Shown piece after piece: positions 1 through 9,351 of a DNA stretch of 64,000 nucleotides. The DNA lies in NCBI GenBank assembly GCA_039028895.1, contig JBCCHF010000023.1:1-64000 (forward strand), in the 5' to 3' direction. Both the position numbers and the translations under genes were made by a program. Within the stretch, counting starts at the first letter, position 1. Every line of letters begins with the position of its first letter. The notes beneath the pieces were generated by a model, which saw only the letters and a program-made list of their open reading frames with translations, was not told the DNA's origin and made no database searches. Origin of the DNA: JAHDCJ01 sp039028895. GTDB taxonomy: Bacteria; Bacteroidota; Bacteroidia; Chitinophagales; Saprospiraceae.

Positions 1-165
1 CACAAAGCTATTTATTTTATTGGGGCAAAATCACTCCAAAAACAGCCTTGTAATCATGTGACGACTGTACACACAAAAGTCACAGAGTTCCATAAAAAAT
101 GGAATTCTATTTATATAACTGACAAGAAAAATGAGAGGTTCCCCTGCTGTAGTCCCAGCAGAATA

Positions 166-1224
166 TTAAATCAGAAGCATGGCATCGCCATAACTGTAGA
201 AACGATACTTTTCTTTTACAGCTTCTTTATAGGCATTCATGACATTATCATAGCCACCAAATGCACAAACCATAATCAGCAAACTGCTTTTAGGAACGTG
301 GAAATTCGTAATCATAGCATTAGCTATGTTGAAATTAAATGGCGGATAAATAAAAAGGTTGGTCCAACCCTCAGCTGTCTTGAGCGTGCCTGTTGCAGAA
401 ACCGCAGATTCAATAGCGCGCATTGAAGTGGTACCTACAGCGCAAACCTTTTTGTCTTTGCCTTTGCTGCGGTTAACCAGGTCAACAGCCTGCTGATTAA
501 CTTTGAAATATTCAGCATCCATCTTATGCTTTGAAAGATCTTCAACCTCGATATTACGAAATGTGCCCAAACCAACATGAAGCGTGATTTCAGGAAATTC
601 AATGCCTTTTAACTCAAACCGTTTGAGCAGTTCGCGGCTGAAATGCAGCCCTGCTGTTGGTGCTGCAACGGCACCAACTTCTTTGGCAAAGAGAGTCTGA
701 TAACGTTCTTTATCGATTTCCTCTACTTCACGTGGGATATATTTTGGAAGTGGGGTATTCCCCAGCATTTCAAGCTGCTTGCGGAATTCTTCATCAGAAC
801 CATCATAAAGGAAACGAATGGTGCGCCCTCTGGAAGTTGTGTTATCTACAACCTCCGCAACCAGGATGTCATTATCATCTTCATCACTGAAGTAAAGCTT
901 ATTGCCAACCCGGATCTTACGAGCAGGATCTACCAGTACGTCCCATAAACGCATGTCTACATTTAATTCACGAAGCAGGAAAACTTCGATGCGGGCACCG
1001 GTTTTTTCTTTCCTGCCAAACAAACGCGCTGGAAAAACTTTGGTATTATTGAGGATCAAGGCATCTTCGTCATCGAAGTACTCAAGGATGTCCTTGAAGA
1101 CTCTGTGTTCAATTTCACCTGTCTCACGATGCAGTACAAGTAGTCTTGACTCATCACGATTTTCAGCAGGATATTTTGCAATTAAAGATTCCGGTAGTTC
1201 AAAATTGAACTGAGACAATTTCAT
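166..1224 (-). CDS. queA: tRNA preQ1(34) S-adenosylmethionine ribosyltransferase-isomerase
   Basis: QueA transfers and isomerises the ribosyl part of S-adenosylmethionine onto preQ1 at the wobble base of queuosine tRNAs, giving epoxyqueuosine; it acts in the cytosol. The protein starts MKLSQFNF and keeps the family blocks FPARLFGRK, TPLPKYIPR and AAPTAGLHFS. At 352 residues it is full length (E. coli QueA is 356). The start used is the ATG at 1224; a GTG two codons upstream is also in frame but less likely. No other queuosine gene is next to it. A TATCTTTG box (minus strand, 1252-1259) just upstream resembles a Bacteroidota -7 element, but I see no matching -33. Confidence 0.97.
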   Translation of the reverse strand: MKLSQFNFELPESLIAKYPAENRDESRLLVLHRETGEIEHRVFKDILEYFDDEDALILNNTKVFPARLFGRKEKTGARIEVFLLRELNVDMRLWDVLVDPARKIRVGNKLYFSDEDDNDILVAEVVDNTTSRGRTIRFLYDGSDEEFRKQLEMLGNTPLPKYIPREVEEIDKERYQTLFAKEVGAVAAPTAGLHFSRELLKRFELKGIEFPEITLHVGLGTFRNIEVEDLSKHKMDAEYFKVNQQAVDLVNRSKGKDKKVCAVGTTSMRAIESAVSATGTLKTAEGWTNLFIYPPFNFNIANAMITNFHVPKSSLLIMVCAFGGYDNVMNAYKEAVKEKYRFYSYGDAMLLI

Positions 1225-1444
1225 TCTCACTAGGCAGAGATTTTAGGGGGACAAAGATAGCAATTTACACTTACTAAGTTGGAGTAAATAGACATTTTTT
1301 TCCGTTAGGTTTTAGTAGTAGGGCACTTAGCAGATAAAACCCTAACGTTGATCGAATGTTTTAGGTCACCCATGCCTAATTTGCTACATTAGTTTTTGTA
1401 AAATTAAGATATCTCACATTTATTGAAATATACACCATCTTCCA

Positions 1445-2692
1445 GTGCTGATAATTAAGATCATTTACGAAAGTATCGCCCAGGCTGTTCAGCAATTGCT
1501 GGCCAACAAGATGCGCTCATTCCTTTCCCTGTTAGGTATTACAATAGGTATTTGGTGCATCATATCTGTGCTATCAGCAGTAGACTCGCTTGAGGCCAAT
1601 ATTCGCTCCAGCATCAATAAACTTGGAGATGACATTGTTTATGTCGATAAATTCTCCTGGGCTGAAGACCCCAATGCCAATTACTGGAAGTGGATGCGAC
1701 GCCCCGATCCCAGTTACAAAGATTATAAAGCCATTAGGAAGAAGGTAAAATCAGCCAGTAAATCGTCTTTTGCCGCTGTTATTGCTGCCAAGCCCGTTGA
1801 ATACGGAGCTGCCAACGTATCCAATGTCTATGTGTTTACAATGACCTACGATTATGGCGATATGTTTGGGTTTGAATTTGAGAAAGGTCGATATTTTACG
1901 CCTCTCGAATATCAAAATGGCAGTAATACTGTGATCCTTGGGAACGTTCTGGCCGACAAACTCTTTGGAGACAAGATTAACCCTATCGGTAAAAAGATCA
2001 AGGTCATGGGTCGGAAGTTGACCGTTGTTGGCGTTCTTGAAAAAGAGGGAGACAGCATCCTTAGGATTCTTGATTTCGACGAACTCCTTCTAATTGGATT
2101 CAACACTTCACGGAAGATTGCCAACATCAGTAATCTTCCAAGGGCTTTTATTAATGTTAAGGCCGAGCAAAATGCGACCGTCCAGGAGCTGGAAGACGAG
2201 ATTACAGGAGTGATGCGTGCTCATCGACGCCTGAAACCAGCGGAAAAAGATGATTTCGCCCTCAACAAACTTTCTGTTATTGCTAATGCTTTTGACCAAT
2301 TATTCGGTGTTTTATCTGGAGTAGGTTGGTCGATTGGTATATTCTCCATCCTCGTTGGGGGCTTTGGGGTTGCCAATATCATGTTCGTTTCCGTAAAGGA
2401 AAGGACAAATATAATCGGTATCAAAAAAGCTCTGGGTGCCAAGCGCTACATGATTCTGCTTGAGTTCCTTATTGAAGCCATCATATTATGCATCATAGGC
2501 GGATTAATGGGCTTGGGATTGGTATATCTGGCCGCGAAGGCAGCAACTTCTGCCGTAGGTTTTGAGTTTATCCTTACGAATGGAAATATCATTATGGGAT
2601 TATCCATATCGACCATCATTGGCTTGATTTCGGGAGTGATTCCTGCCTTTGTTGCTGCTCAAATGGATCCGGTAGATGCTATTAGAGCCTAG
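1445..2692 (+). CDS. ABC transporter permease, MacB/FtsX type
   Basis: This is an inner-membrane permease of the MacB/FtsX family, which normally pairs with a separate ATPase to act as a mechanotransmitting exporter. The first membrane helix lies near residues 25-45 (LLGITIGIWCIISVLSAVDS) and is followed by a long periplasmic MacB_PCD domain with the usual FEFEKGRYFT and VVGVLEKEG blocks. Three further helices lie at about residues 285-410, with the family-typical ending DPVDAIRA. The start codon is GTG; the next in-frame ATG falls inside the first conserved block, so GTG is preferred. No ATPase gene is adjacent, so the partner must be elsewhere. It is convergent with the next gene and shares CTAG at the stop codons. 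Confidence 0.9.
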   Translation: MLIIKIIYESIAQAVQQLLANKMRSFLSLLGITIGIWCIISVLSAVDSLEANIRSSINKLGDDIVYVDKFSWAEDPNANYWKWMRRPDPSYKDYKAIRKKVKSASKSSFAAVIAAKPVEYGAANVSNVYVFTMTYDYGDMFGFEFEKGRYFTPLEYQNGSNTVILGNVLADKLFGDKINPIGKKIKVMGRKLTVVGVLEKEGDSILRILDFDELLLIGFNTSRKIANISNLPRAFINVKAEQNATVQELEDEITGVMRAHRRLKPAEKDDFALNKLSVIANAFDQLFGVLSGVGWSIGIFSILVGGFGVANIMFVSVKERTNIIGIKKALGAKRYMILLEFLIEAIILCIIGGLMGLGLVYLAAKAATSAVGFEFILTNGNIIMGLSISTIIGLISGVIPAFVAAQMDPVDAIRA

Positions 2693-3222
2693 CTTTTCCT
2701 GGCTTTAAACGACCAATCGAATTTTACAACTGCTACAACCTGTCCATCAGGCATGCGTCCGGTTGAGGTTACAGTGCAAACCTGACCTTCACCTGTATCA
2801 AATGCTTTCTGAACCGTTTCCTGGATGAGATGTCCATCTTCACAAGTGTATGTGATCGTTTTATTGGCTTTCTTGATAAACTCTGCTTCTATCTTTATGG
2901 GTAGCATTGACATTGAGGGACGGCCAGTCAAAGCTAATCTTGCCATAACTCCTGCAGGAAACTCGGCAGCTCCAACCTGGGCGGCAAAGTAAATTGACCG
3001 GAATGGATTCTGTGAACGCCAGCCATAAGGCAGGGTAGCTTCAGCCTTGTAAGGGGTAACTGATTTGATATTTAATCCCATAAACCAGGCTACAGGCAAC
3101 TTCTGAAGCATATAAAGTCGCATCATCCATTTCGAGTTGGATTGTTTCAGCAGTTTCCGAACCTCAGGGTGATTGATGTCGAATTCGTTCTTTACCGATT
3201 TGGCTTCTAATACTTCAGACAT
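2689..3222 (-). CDS. DUF4442 family protein (hotdog-fold, thioesterase-like)
   Basis: A 177-residue protein resembling the DUF4442 family, which has a hotdog fold related to acyl-CoA thioesterases. The region KSVTPYKAEATLPYGW followed by NPFRSIYFAAQVGAAE is the recognisable family core. No signal peptide or membrane segment is seen, so it is probably cytosolic. The substrate is unknown. The open frame extends 12 codons upstream, but the ATG at 3222 (MSEVLEAK) is the sensible start because the extension runs through an A/T-rich spacer. It is divergent from the alpha-galactosidase gene, with 64 bases between starts. Family assignment is by recognition of the pattern; the biochemical role is not established. 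Confidence 0.75.
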   Translation of the reverse strand: MSEVLEAKSVKNEFDINHPEVRKLLKQSNSKWMMRLYMLQKLPVAWFMGLNIKSVTPYKAEATLPYGWRSQNPFRSIYFAAQVGAAEFPAGVMARLALTGRPSMSMLPIKIEAEFIKKANKTITYTCEDGHLIQETVQKAFDTGEGQVCTVTSTGRMPDGQVVAVVKFDWSFKARKS

Positions 3223-3286
3223 GGTAATATTTTTTTTAAAGATAAAACAAACCCGCAATTTTAGGAGGATTCGTTAATATTGCTTT

Positions 3287-5005
3287 ATGGTAATCGACAA
3301 AGCGCTTTTCAGCTATGATGACAAGAATTTAATCCTCCGGCCCGGAAAATCCGTTTTTGAGGAAAAGCTATTTGTTGAATTCCTTACGGAAAATACCAAT
3401 AGCGGTGGCACAATCATCAAGCTAAACATCCATCCAAAAGTACCGATTACCATTCACAAGTTGCAGCTCTTTTTTACACATCCTTATGGGAATGATGCCT
3501 CTGTTTTTTGTAATGGATACCAATCGTGGACTGAAAGCAGAGAATTCGGAAGAGATGAACTTATCCAACCTTTACGGAAAGTCACATCCAAGTTATTCAA
3601 TCCTTACGGGGATTATGGTTTTACAGATTACCCAGGCCTATCAGGACATTTACATTCCTGGTCCTATACCTATATTTCCGAAAAGGAAAATGAGATAATA
3701 TTCCTTGGATCAACATCCGAGTTTACGGGTTTCACATTATTCAGGCATGAGGCTCCTGGAAGTACATTGATAGTGGAAAAGGATTGCAGAGGTTTATTTC
3801 TAGATCATTCTTACCCTGCAATTAACCTGTTTTCCGGTAAAGGAGATCGACACGATTTATTCAATGAATATTTCGAACTCATGGATTTCAAACCTACCCA
3901 TGCAAAACCTGCATTTGGTTGGACCAGCTGGTATGAACATTACACCAGTATCTCTCATCAAATTATAGAAGAAAATCTGGAAGCTGCTGCAAATAGTGGG
4001 CTGCCAGTCGACATTTTCCAGGTTGACGATGGTTACCAGACCCGAGTTGGGGATTGGACAGATATTAAGCCCGAGTTCCCGGAAGGTATGGGTGCTATTG
4101 CTGCCATGATAAAAGCAAAAGGTATAAAAGCCGGGATTTGGCTGGCCCCTTTTATTTGCGAAAAGAAATCGAATATTTTCAGATTCAAAAAGGATTGGTT
4201 GCTTAAGGACAAAAAAGGCAGACCGATAAAAGCAGGTTATAACCCATTGTGGAGTGGTGATTTTTACGCTCTTGATTTTTATAACCAAGAAGTGAAAAAC
4301 CACCTGACAGCTGTATTTTTCACCGTACTATCCCAATGGAAGTTTGACATGGTGAAGCTGGATTTTTTATATGCTGTTGCTTTACATCCTCCCAAAAACA
4401 AGACCAGAGGTCAGGTAATGCATGAAGCGATGTCATTTCTCAGGAAAGTCATTGAATCGAAGTTAATCCTTGGATGTGGGGTCCCATTGAGCGCAGCTTT
4501 TGGCACAACTGATTATTGCCGAATTGGTGCCGATGTCCATTTGAAATGGGAACATGGTCTGTTAAAATGGTTGCGTAACAGGGAGAGAGTTTCCACTCAC
4601 CTCGCACTTACCAATACTTTCGGCAGGTATGAGTTGAATAAATTGGCTTTTCTGAATGACCCCGATGTTTTTATTCTGAGAAAACATAAAAACAAGCTGA
4701 CTGAGACTCAACAACGAACGTTGTTACTGGCTAACGTACTTGCGGGAGATCTCGTTTTCTCGTCTGATAACTTCAGCTTGTATGATGAAGAGACCCTTAC
4801 ACATTTAAGGGAAATACTTGCACTTTTTCGGAGAACACACCTTCGCATAGAAAAGCAGGAAGACTTCTATATCGCGCGATTCAAAGTAGATGGTAAAGAC
4901 AAAGTCGCCTATTTCAACCTTTCCGGAAAGGAGATAAAAAAGTTAATTGCTGGTGTGAATGTGGAACTTGAGCCTTACGCCTCTAAACTTGTGCACCTGA
5001 TTTAA
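3287..5005 (+). CDS. alpha-galactosidase, glycoside hydrolase family 36
   Basis: A GH36/melibiase-type enzyme expected to release terminal alpha-galactose from oligosaccharides. The N-terminal beta-sandwich covers about residues 1-200. The (beta/alpha)8 barrel carries IFQVDDGYQ (near 243-251), KLDFLYA with Asp359 as the probable nucleophile, and RIGADVHLKW with Asp416 as the probable acid/base; these match the Thermotoga GH36 motifs. No signal peptide is visible, so it is likely cytosolic and acts on imported sugars. At 572 residues it is in the range of the compact GH36 enzymes. No transporter or regulator sits next to it. It shares TTAA with the convergent S41 protease gene at the stop codons. 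Confidence 0.9.
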   Translation: MVIDKALFSYDDKNLILRPGKSVFEEKLFVEFLTENTNSGGTIIKLNIHPKVPITIHKLQLFFTHPYGNDASVFCNGYQSWTESREFGRDELIQPLRKVTSKLFNPYGDYGFTDYPGLSGHLHSWSYTYISEKENEIIFLGSTSEFTGFTLFRHEAPGSTLIVEKDCRGLFLDHSYPAINLFSGKGDRHDLFNEYFELMDFKPTHAKPAFGWTSWYEHYTSISHQIIEENLEAAANSGLPVDIFQVDDGYQTRVGDWTDIKPEFPEGMGAIAAMIKAKGIKAGIWLAPFICEKKSNIFRFKKDWLLKDKKGRPIKAGYNPLWSGDFYALDFYNQEVKNHLTAVFFTVLSQWKFDMVKLDFLYAVALHPPKNKTRGQVMHEAMSFLRKVIESKLILGCGVPLSAAFGTTDYCRIGADVHLKWEHGLLKWLRNRERVSTHLALTNTFGRYELNKLAFLNDPDVFILRKHKNKLTETQQRTLLLANVLAGDLVFSSDNFSLYDEETLTHLREILALFRRTHLRIEKQEDFYIARFKVDGKDKVAYFNLSGKEIKKLIAGVNVELEPYASKLVHLI

Positions 5006-6639
5006 TCTATCAACTCGAGGGCTTTCCGGTAAACCGGATCTTTATCGTTCAATACCCTGAAAAGACCTTCTTCCTCAAAATACTGGCGAGCTACAAACGA
5101 TTTTAGCTGATGTTCGATCTTTGACCGACAATCTGAAAAACTTGTTTCGTTATACACTACGCCCTTATCGCCTACATAATCGATAAATGAGGTCATCATA
5201 GAATTATTGACCTCAAATCGTTTATTAAAGTCGTCAATGGTTTCATAGGCGGTCTTTGATCCACTGTGCCTGTCAAAATAATAATAAACAAACTCCTGCA
5301 AATAAGCCCTGGCTTTTGAGTAGTATTCGTTATAAACTACGGTATCAATAGGCACAAATTCATCAGGAATAATACCTCCCCCACCGTATACTACCCTGCC
5401 GCTGGCAGTTTGATATTCTGTAGAGTCCGTAATCTTAATAGAGTCGCGACTCAGCAATTCACCAGTTTGCAGCCTGGTTAATGAGGAAGACCCATATTCA
5501 CTTTCGTCACTGGAGTATTCTTTTTGAATTGACCTTCCGGAAGGAGTATAATACCTGGCAACCGTCAACCTTAATGCTGACCCGTCACTCAATTTATATT
5601 GTTCCTGTACCAGTCCTTTACCGAAAGTTCTCCGGCCTATTACAGTGCCTCTGTCCCAATCCTGTACTGCACCGGCGAGAATCTCTGAGGCTGAAGCCGA
5701 GCCTTCATCAACCAACACCATAATCTGATCTATTGGGAAAAAATTTCGACCCGAAGTCTTATAGTCGCTTCTTCTTTGGGTTCTACCTTGTGTATAGACT
5801 ATCAATTTTCGGCCATCATCAAAAAGCTGGTCAACCATCTTCGTGACGGCTGAAAGGTAGCCTCCATTATTCTGCCGTACATCAATGATGAGGTTTTCCA
5901 TACCTTCTCCGTTAAGATTTTCAACGGATTTCATGAATTCTTCGTAAGTGGTATTTGAAAAGCGGCTGACCTTGATGTACCCTGTCTTGTCATCGACCAT
6001 ATACGAAACTTCAATAGATTTATCGGGGATTGAAGCCCGGGTGACTGTTACATTAAGGAGATCTTCATTGCCTTTTCTTTTTATACCGAGATTGACTTTA
6101 CTGCCTTTTTGTCCTCTCAATAAATCAATGACATCACTATTTGAAATACCAATACCCGCTATAGTCGAATCATTTATTTGAACAATTTTATCTCCTGGTA
6201 AAATGCCTGCCTCTTCGGAAGGACCATTTTCAACAACTGAAACTACATATAGCGTATCGACAAGAATAAAAAAGGATACGCCAATGCCATCGAAGCTACC
6301 TTCCAGAGATTCATTAATCGACTGCAATTGTTCTTCAGGAATATAATTGGAATGCGGATCGAGTTCTTTTAACATGGATTTGATAGCAGCTTCCATGATT
6401 TTCTCTCTTTCTACCTCATCGACATATTTTGATTCAATGTACCTTAACATCTCTTCTATCTTCCCTACTTCTGAGCGACTTGAAAAAGAAGAGATCGATG
6501 CTTTTTCCACATTAACCGGAGCTGCCTTTCTTAACTCAAATCCAAGCATGATGCAGCCCACAGCTGTAATAGCAAACAGCAATGGCAGCCAGATATTCAG
6601 TTTTTTCTGTTCCGGTTCAATCGGCAGGTTTTCATTCAT
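5002..6639 (-). CDS. S41 family carboxy-terminal processing peptidase (CtpA/Prc type)
   Basis: A membrane-anchored serine protease of the tail-specific/C-terminal processing family. From the chosen ATG at 6639 the protein has 545 residues: a signal anchor near 16-36 (LPLLFAITAVGCIMLGFEL), a PDZ domain near 110-200 (DGIGVSF, SEEAGILPGDKIVQIN) and the protease core. Ser316 in GSASASEI and Lys341 in GRRTFGKGLVQ are 25 residues apart, the same spacing as the Prc/CtpA catalytic dyad. The frame runs open 50 codons further upstream and would overlap the divergent kinase gene, so I reject that start. The C-terminal region of about 120 residues past the core is typical of Bacteroidota S41 proteins. 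Substrate unknown. Confidence 0.92.
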   Translation of the reverse strand: MNENLPIEPEQKKLNIWLPLLFAITAVGCIMLGFELRKAAPVNVEKASISSFSSRSEVGKIEEMLRYIESKYVDEVEREKIMEAAIKSMLKELDPHSNYIPEEQLQSINESLEGSFDGIGVSFFILVDTLYVVSVVENGPSEEAGILPGDKIVQINDSTIAGIGISNSDVIDLLRGQKGSKVNLGIKRKGNEDLLNVTVTRASIPDKSIEVSYMVDDKTGYIKVSRFSNTTYEEFMKSVENLNGEGMENLIIDVRQNNGGYLSAVTKMVDQLFDDGRKLIVYTQGRTQRRSDYKTSGRNFFPIDQIMVLVDEGSASASEILAGAVQDWDRGTVIGRRTFGKGLVQEQYKLSDGSALRLTVARYYTPSGRSIQKEYSSDESEYGSSSLTRLQTGELLSRDSIKITDSTEYQTASGRVVYGGGGIIPDEFVPIDTVVYNEYYSKARAYLQEFVYYYFDRHSGSKTAYETIDDFNKRFEVNNSMMTSFIDYVGDKGVVYNETSFSDCRSKIEHQLKSFVARQYFEEEGLFRVLNDKDPVYRKALELID

Positions 6640-6709
6640 TTCAGAATAATTTTCGAACAAAAGATTGTACTTTAACCTTTGAAGTACACGAAAAACAAAT
6701 GTACACAAA

Positions 6710-7558
6710 ATGCAGTTAATCGCAGATAGCGGTTCTACAAAAACCAACTGGGTTCTTCTTAACAAAAATGAGGTAATCAAGGCCTGCACAACAAGAGGCT
6801 TTAATCCCCATTACCTGTCTGAAGTCGATATTATTTCCGGTTTAAGATCCGAGTTAGTTCCTTGTCTCGACAAATGGGTAACAGCAATTAGCAAGATCTG
6901 GTTTTATGGAGCTGGATGTTCAGGAAAAATCGTGAACGAGAAAGTACAGGATGCCCTTGGCGTTGTATTCCAGGATTCTGAAGCAGAAGTCAACTCAGAT
7001 CTTTTAGCTGCAGCCAGAAGTCTTTGTGGTAACCAGCCTGGCATCGCCTGCATCCTGGGCACTGGTTCCAATTCTTGTCAGTACGACGGTTTAGAGATTA
7101 AAGAACATATTCCACCCCTGGGGTTCTTATTTGGTGATGATGGAAGTGGAGCTGAGTTGGGTAGGTTATTAGTAAAAGCCTATTTTCAGAAAGATTTGAG
7201 TGCTGGAGTTGCAGAAAAATTTGAACTGGCTTTTGGCAGTGACCGTACAGCCATATTGGAAAAAGTTTATTCTTCATCTACTCCAAACCGAGAACTTGCT
7301 GGTTTTGCACCTTTCGTAGTCGCCAATCTTGATCATGCTGAAATTTATGGTTTAGCGAAACGAACCTTCCGGCAATTTTTCGAAAATGCAGTTTTGAAAT
7401 ATACCGATCATCAAAAATGTCCCATCCATTTTACCGGATCGATAGCTTTCCATTTCCAACCACTTTTAAACCAGTTTATGAAAAGCTACCATCTGAACAA
7501 AGGGGTGGTTACCAAAGGTCCTATGGATAGGCTCATCCATTTTCATATGGAGGCATGA
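6710..7558 (+). CDS. BadF/BadG-type ATPase, N-acetylglucosamine-kinase-like
   Basis: A sugar-kinase-fold ATPase of the BadF/BadG/BcrA/BcrD family. The phosphate-1 loop is IADSGSTKTNWVLL at residues 4-17; GIACILGTGSNS (near residue 116) and GDDGSGAELG (near 143) follow, as in GlcNAc kinases of this family. At 282 residues it has the size of Bacteroidota N-acetylglucosamine-kinase-like proteins. A role in phosphorylating GlcNAc from cell-wall or chitin turnover is inference; the amino-sugar operons at 50.5-60.4 kb make it plausible but are far away. It is divergent from the S41 protease, and the 70-base gap contains the inverted repeat TGTACTT/AAGTACA. Confidence 0.8.
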   Translation: MQLIADSGSTKTNWVLLNKNEVIKACTTRGFNPHYLSEVDIISGLRSELVPCLDKWVTAISKIWFYGAGCSGKIVNEKVQDALGVVFQDSEAEVNSDLLAAARSLCGNQPGIACILGTGSNSCQYDGLEIKEHIPPLGFLFGDDGSGAELGRLLVKAYFQKDLSAGVAEKFELAFGSDRTAILEKVYSSSTPNRELAGFAPFVVANLDHAEIYGLAKRTFRQFFENAVLKYTDHQKCPIHFTGSIAFHFQPLLNQFMKSYHLNKGVVTKGPMDRLIHFHMEA

Positions 7559-7649
7559 AATAAAAGGCAATTATGAAAAGGCATGATTTTTGAATAATTG
7601 CAAGCAATACCCGATATTGTTTGGAATTTTTCATTAAACCACCTGTTTC

Positions 7650-8123
7650 ATGAAGAAAAATTTAGAACTTGATAATATTGACAGACAGATTCTTTCCATT
7701 TTAATGGAGGATGCCAAAAAGCCTTATACTGAAATTGCCAACCAGATCCATGTTTCAGGTGGAACCATCCATGTCAGGATGAAAAAACTTGAACAAATGG
7801 GCATTGTGAAAGGCGCAAGTCTTGAGGTAGACTATGAAAAGCTCGGATATGACATTTGTGCATTTCTTGGGATTTATCTTGACAAAGGTTCATTATTTGA
7901 CGATGTAGCCAAAGATCTTGAAGGCATTCCAGAAATTGTAGGCGCTCACTATACAACCGGCTTGTACAATATTTTTGCTAAAATTGTTTGTCGAGACACT
8001 AACCACCTAAGAGAGGTTTTACACGATAAGATCCAGAAAATACCGGGTATTCAGAGGACAGAAACCTTTATTTCTCTTTTTGAAAATATCAATCGCCCCG
8101 TCCAGATCTTTGAAAAGGAATGA
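7650..8123 (+). CDS. Lrp/AsnC family transcriptional regulator
   Basis: A 157-residue feast/famine regulator. The N-terminal helix-turn-helix starts at NIDRQILSIL and includes YTEIANQIHVSGGTIHVRM (about residues 9-58). The C-terminal RAM ligand-binding and oligomerisation domain contains GAHYTTGLYNIFAKIVC. Such proteins bind DNA as dimers to octamers and usually respond to amino acids. Length is normal and both domains look intact. Its stop overlaps the ATG of the next gene (ATGA), so the two are probably translated together. Targets cannot be read from the sequence. Confidence 0.95.
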   Translation: MKKNLELDNIDRQILSILMEDAKKPYTEIANQIHVSGGTIHVRMKKLEQMGIVKGASLEVDYEKLGYDICAFLGIYLDKGSLFDDVAKDLEGIPEIVGAHYTTGLYNIFAKIVCRDTNHLREVLHDKIQKIPGIQRTETFISLFENINRPVQIFEKE

Positions 8124-8620
8124 AAATAATCAACCACATAAGAAACGGACTTATTTTCCTGATAGCCTTCCTCTTTTGCCAGGTCAATCTCTGTTTTGCC
8201 AATGATGAAAACCCGGAAACGGACAAGGGGTGTCCTGATCTCGAAATTACTACAGTCAAAATACTCGAGCAAAAAAGAAAATGTATAATTGTGGAGTACG
8301 AGCTTGTTAACAAAGGCGACCAACCTGTGCGATTTGGAGGGGACACACGTTCAATTGCTGACAACCTTGCCATCCAGGCACATTTCTCCGGCGACCGCAA
8401 GCTGAATAAAGGAGACATCCTAGCCGATGGGGATTTCCTGATTGGGAATGGTGAAAATTTAGAATTAGCCCCAGATGAAACTTATAAAAGCACTATAAAA
8501 GTAAGCCTGAAAGCAAAAACAAATCATATAGGAGTTTTGATCCTTAAAGCTGATGCAACGCATATTACAAAAGAGTGTGACGAAACCAACAACACAAATT
8601 TTGTGATCATACCATGGTAA
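8120..8620 (+). CDS. secreted CARDB-like small protein
   Basis: A 166-residue protein with an N-terminal signal peptide (GLIFLIAFLFCQVNLCFA, residues 9-26) and one beta-sandwich domain resembling CARDB/APHP adhesion modules. It opens with PDLEITTVKIL, has VEYELVNKGDQPV in the middle, and closes with the typical DETNNTN motif. The Cys residues at GCPDLE and KECDE may pair. It is expected in the periplasm or outside the cell. It overlaps the Lrp/AsnC gene by four bases, an unusual partner for a regulator. No catalytic motif is visible and no function is known to me. Confidence 0.7.
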   Translation: MKIINHIRNGLIFLIAFLFCQVNLCFANDENPETDKGCPDLEITTVKILEQKRKCIIVEYELVNKGDQPVRFGGDTRSIADNLAIQAHFSGDRKLNKGDILADGDFLIGNGENLELAPDETYKSTIKVSLKAKTNHIGVLILKADATHITKECDETNNTNFVIIPW

Positions 8621-8622
8621 AT

Positions 8623-8668
8623 GAAAAAAGCCATCCCTTGAAAACAGGAACGGCTTCTTTTGCTTTTT
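8623..8668. terminator. possible bidirectional terminator between convergent genes
   Basis: AAAAAAGCC (8624-8632) and GGCTTCTTTT (8652-8661) form a short stem flanked by A and T runs, between the stop codons of the CARDB-like gene and the SnoaL-like gene. The inner stem is imperfect, so termination efficiency is uncertain. Confidence 0.5.
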
Positions 8669-8680
8669 AATGACAATAGA

Positions 8681-9046
8681 TTACTGTCCGGGTACGTTGT
8701 AATAAAACCTTTCACGAATAATCTGGTCATCTTCCCAACGCTGTACACAAACTTGCTCCATTTTCATCCGGTTACCATTCTTGAAGGTACAATCTATCCA
8801 TGCTTCAACGATAGTTACACCTGCTCCTTCATCTGATGTGATTGCTGTTGTGCCTCCACCGTGCATTTCCTGGAGACTATTTAGCCATTCAATTTCAAAC
8901 TTGCGGTTGGTATCTTTCCCTTCCCGGGCTTCGCCTGTCGCTTCAACCATCACGACATCTTCATGGTAATACTTTTCGAATGCATCCAGCATGTTGCCCT
9001 CACCAATCATACGGTAAAGGTCTTTGGCTTTTTCCAAATAACTCAT
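8681..9046 (-). CDS. SnoaL/NTF2-like protein
   Basis: A 121-residue single-domain protein of the NTF2/SnoaL superfamily. The N-terminal helices (YLEKAKDLYRMIGEGNMLDAF) lead to the conserved YYHEDVVMVEATGE strand and end in VQRWEDDQIIRERFYY. This cone-shaped fold serves as a small-molecule isomerase or cyclase, or as a binding domain. There is no signal peptide. It is a single transcription unit; a 12-bp-arm imperfect hairpin (9074-9101) lies in its upstream region and could be in the leader. The exact substrate cannot be inferred. Confidence 0.85.
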   Translation of the reverse strand: MSYLEKAKDLYRMIGEGNMLDAFEKYYHEDVVMVEATGEAREGKDTNRKFEIEWLNSLQEMHGGGTTAITSDEGAGVTIVEAWIDCTFKNGNRMKMEQVCVQRWEDDQIIRERFYYNVPGQ

Positions 9047-9220
9047 TTGTTAAGTTTTTTTGACTAAAAAATTGATTTCTAAAACGGGTTTTATAGAAAT
9101 CAGGCGAGATTGATTGATGTTTAAAGGTATGATTTTCACATCTGAATAGAAAGGCTTTAACAGTTAATTAACGAACCTTTCAGTACCACATTTTCGATAT
9201 GATTAATGTAGGATAATAAA

Positions 9221-9261
9221 AAAAAGCCAAAGCAAACATATTCATTTTGCAATGGCTTTTT
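9221..9261 (-). terminator. intrinsic terminator of the tRNA-Glu unit
   Basis: AAAAAGCCA (9221-9229) pairs with TGGCTTTTT (9253-9261). After an AA/AA mismatch, GCAAA (9232-9236) pairs with TTTGC (9246-9250). On the minus strand this is a strong hairpin followed by a U run, 14 bases after the 3' end of the downstream tRNA-Glu gene. Confidence 0.85.
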
Positions 9262-9274
9262 ATCGTGTCTCTCG

Positions 9275-9346
9275 TAGCCCATAGGGGAATCGAACCCCTG
9301 TTTCAAGGATGAAAACCTTGCGTCCTAACCACTAGACGAATGGGCC
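9275..9346 (-). tRNA. tRNA-Glu (TTC), copy 2 in transcription order
   Basis: A 72-nt cloverleaf. The acceptor arm GGCCCAT pairs with ATGGGCT (G1-U72 wobble), with A73 as discriminator. The anticodon stem is CAAGG/CCTTG with loop TTTTCAT, giving anticodon TTC. The T arm is CAGGG/CCCTA-type with loop TTCGATT. CCA is not encoded. It is identical to the copy at 9437-9508. Confidence 0.97.
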
Positions 9347-9351
9347 AGGGC

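Noticed and set aside
143..161. Small hairpin CTGCTG/CAGCAG after queA
   Set aside because: Only six base pairs and the T run is too far away to call a terminator.
6640..6789. 50-codon N-terminal extension of the S41 protease
   Set aside because: It would overlap the divergent kinase gene and place the signal anchor internally; the ATG at 6639 is better.
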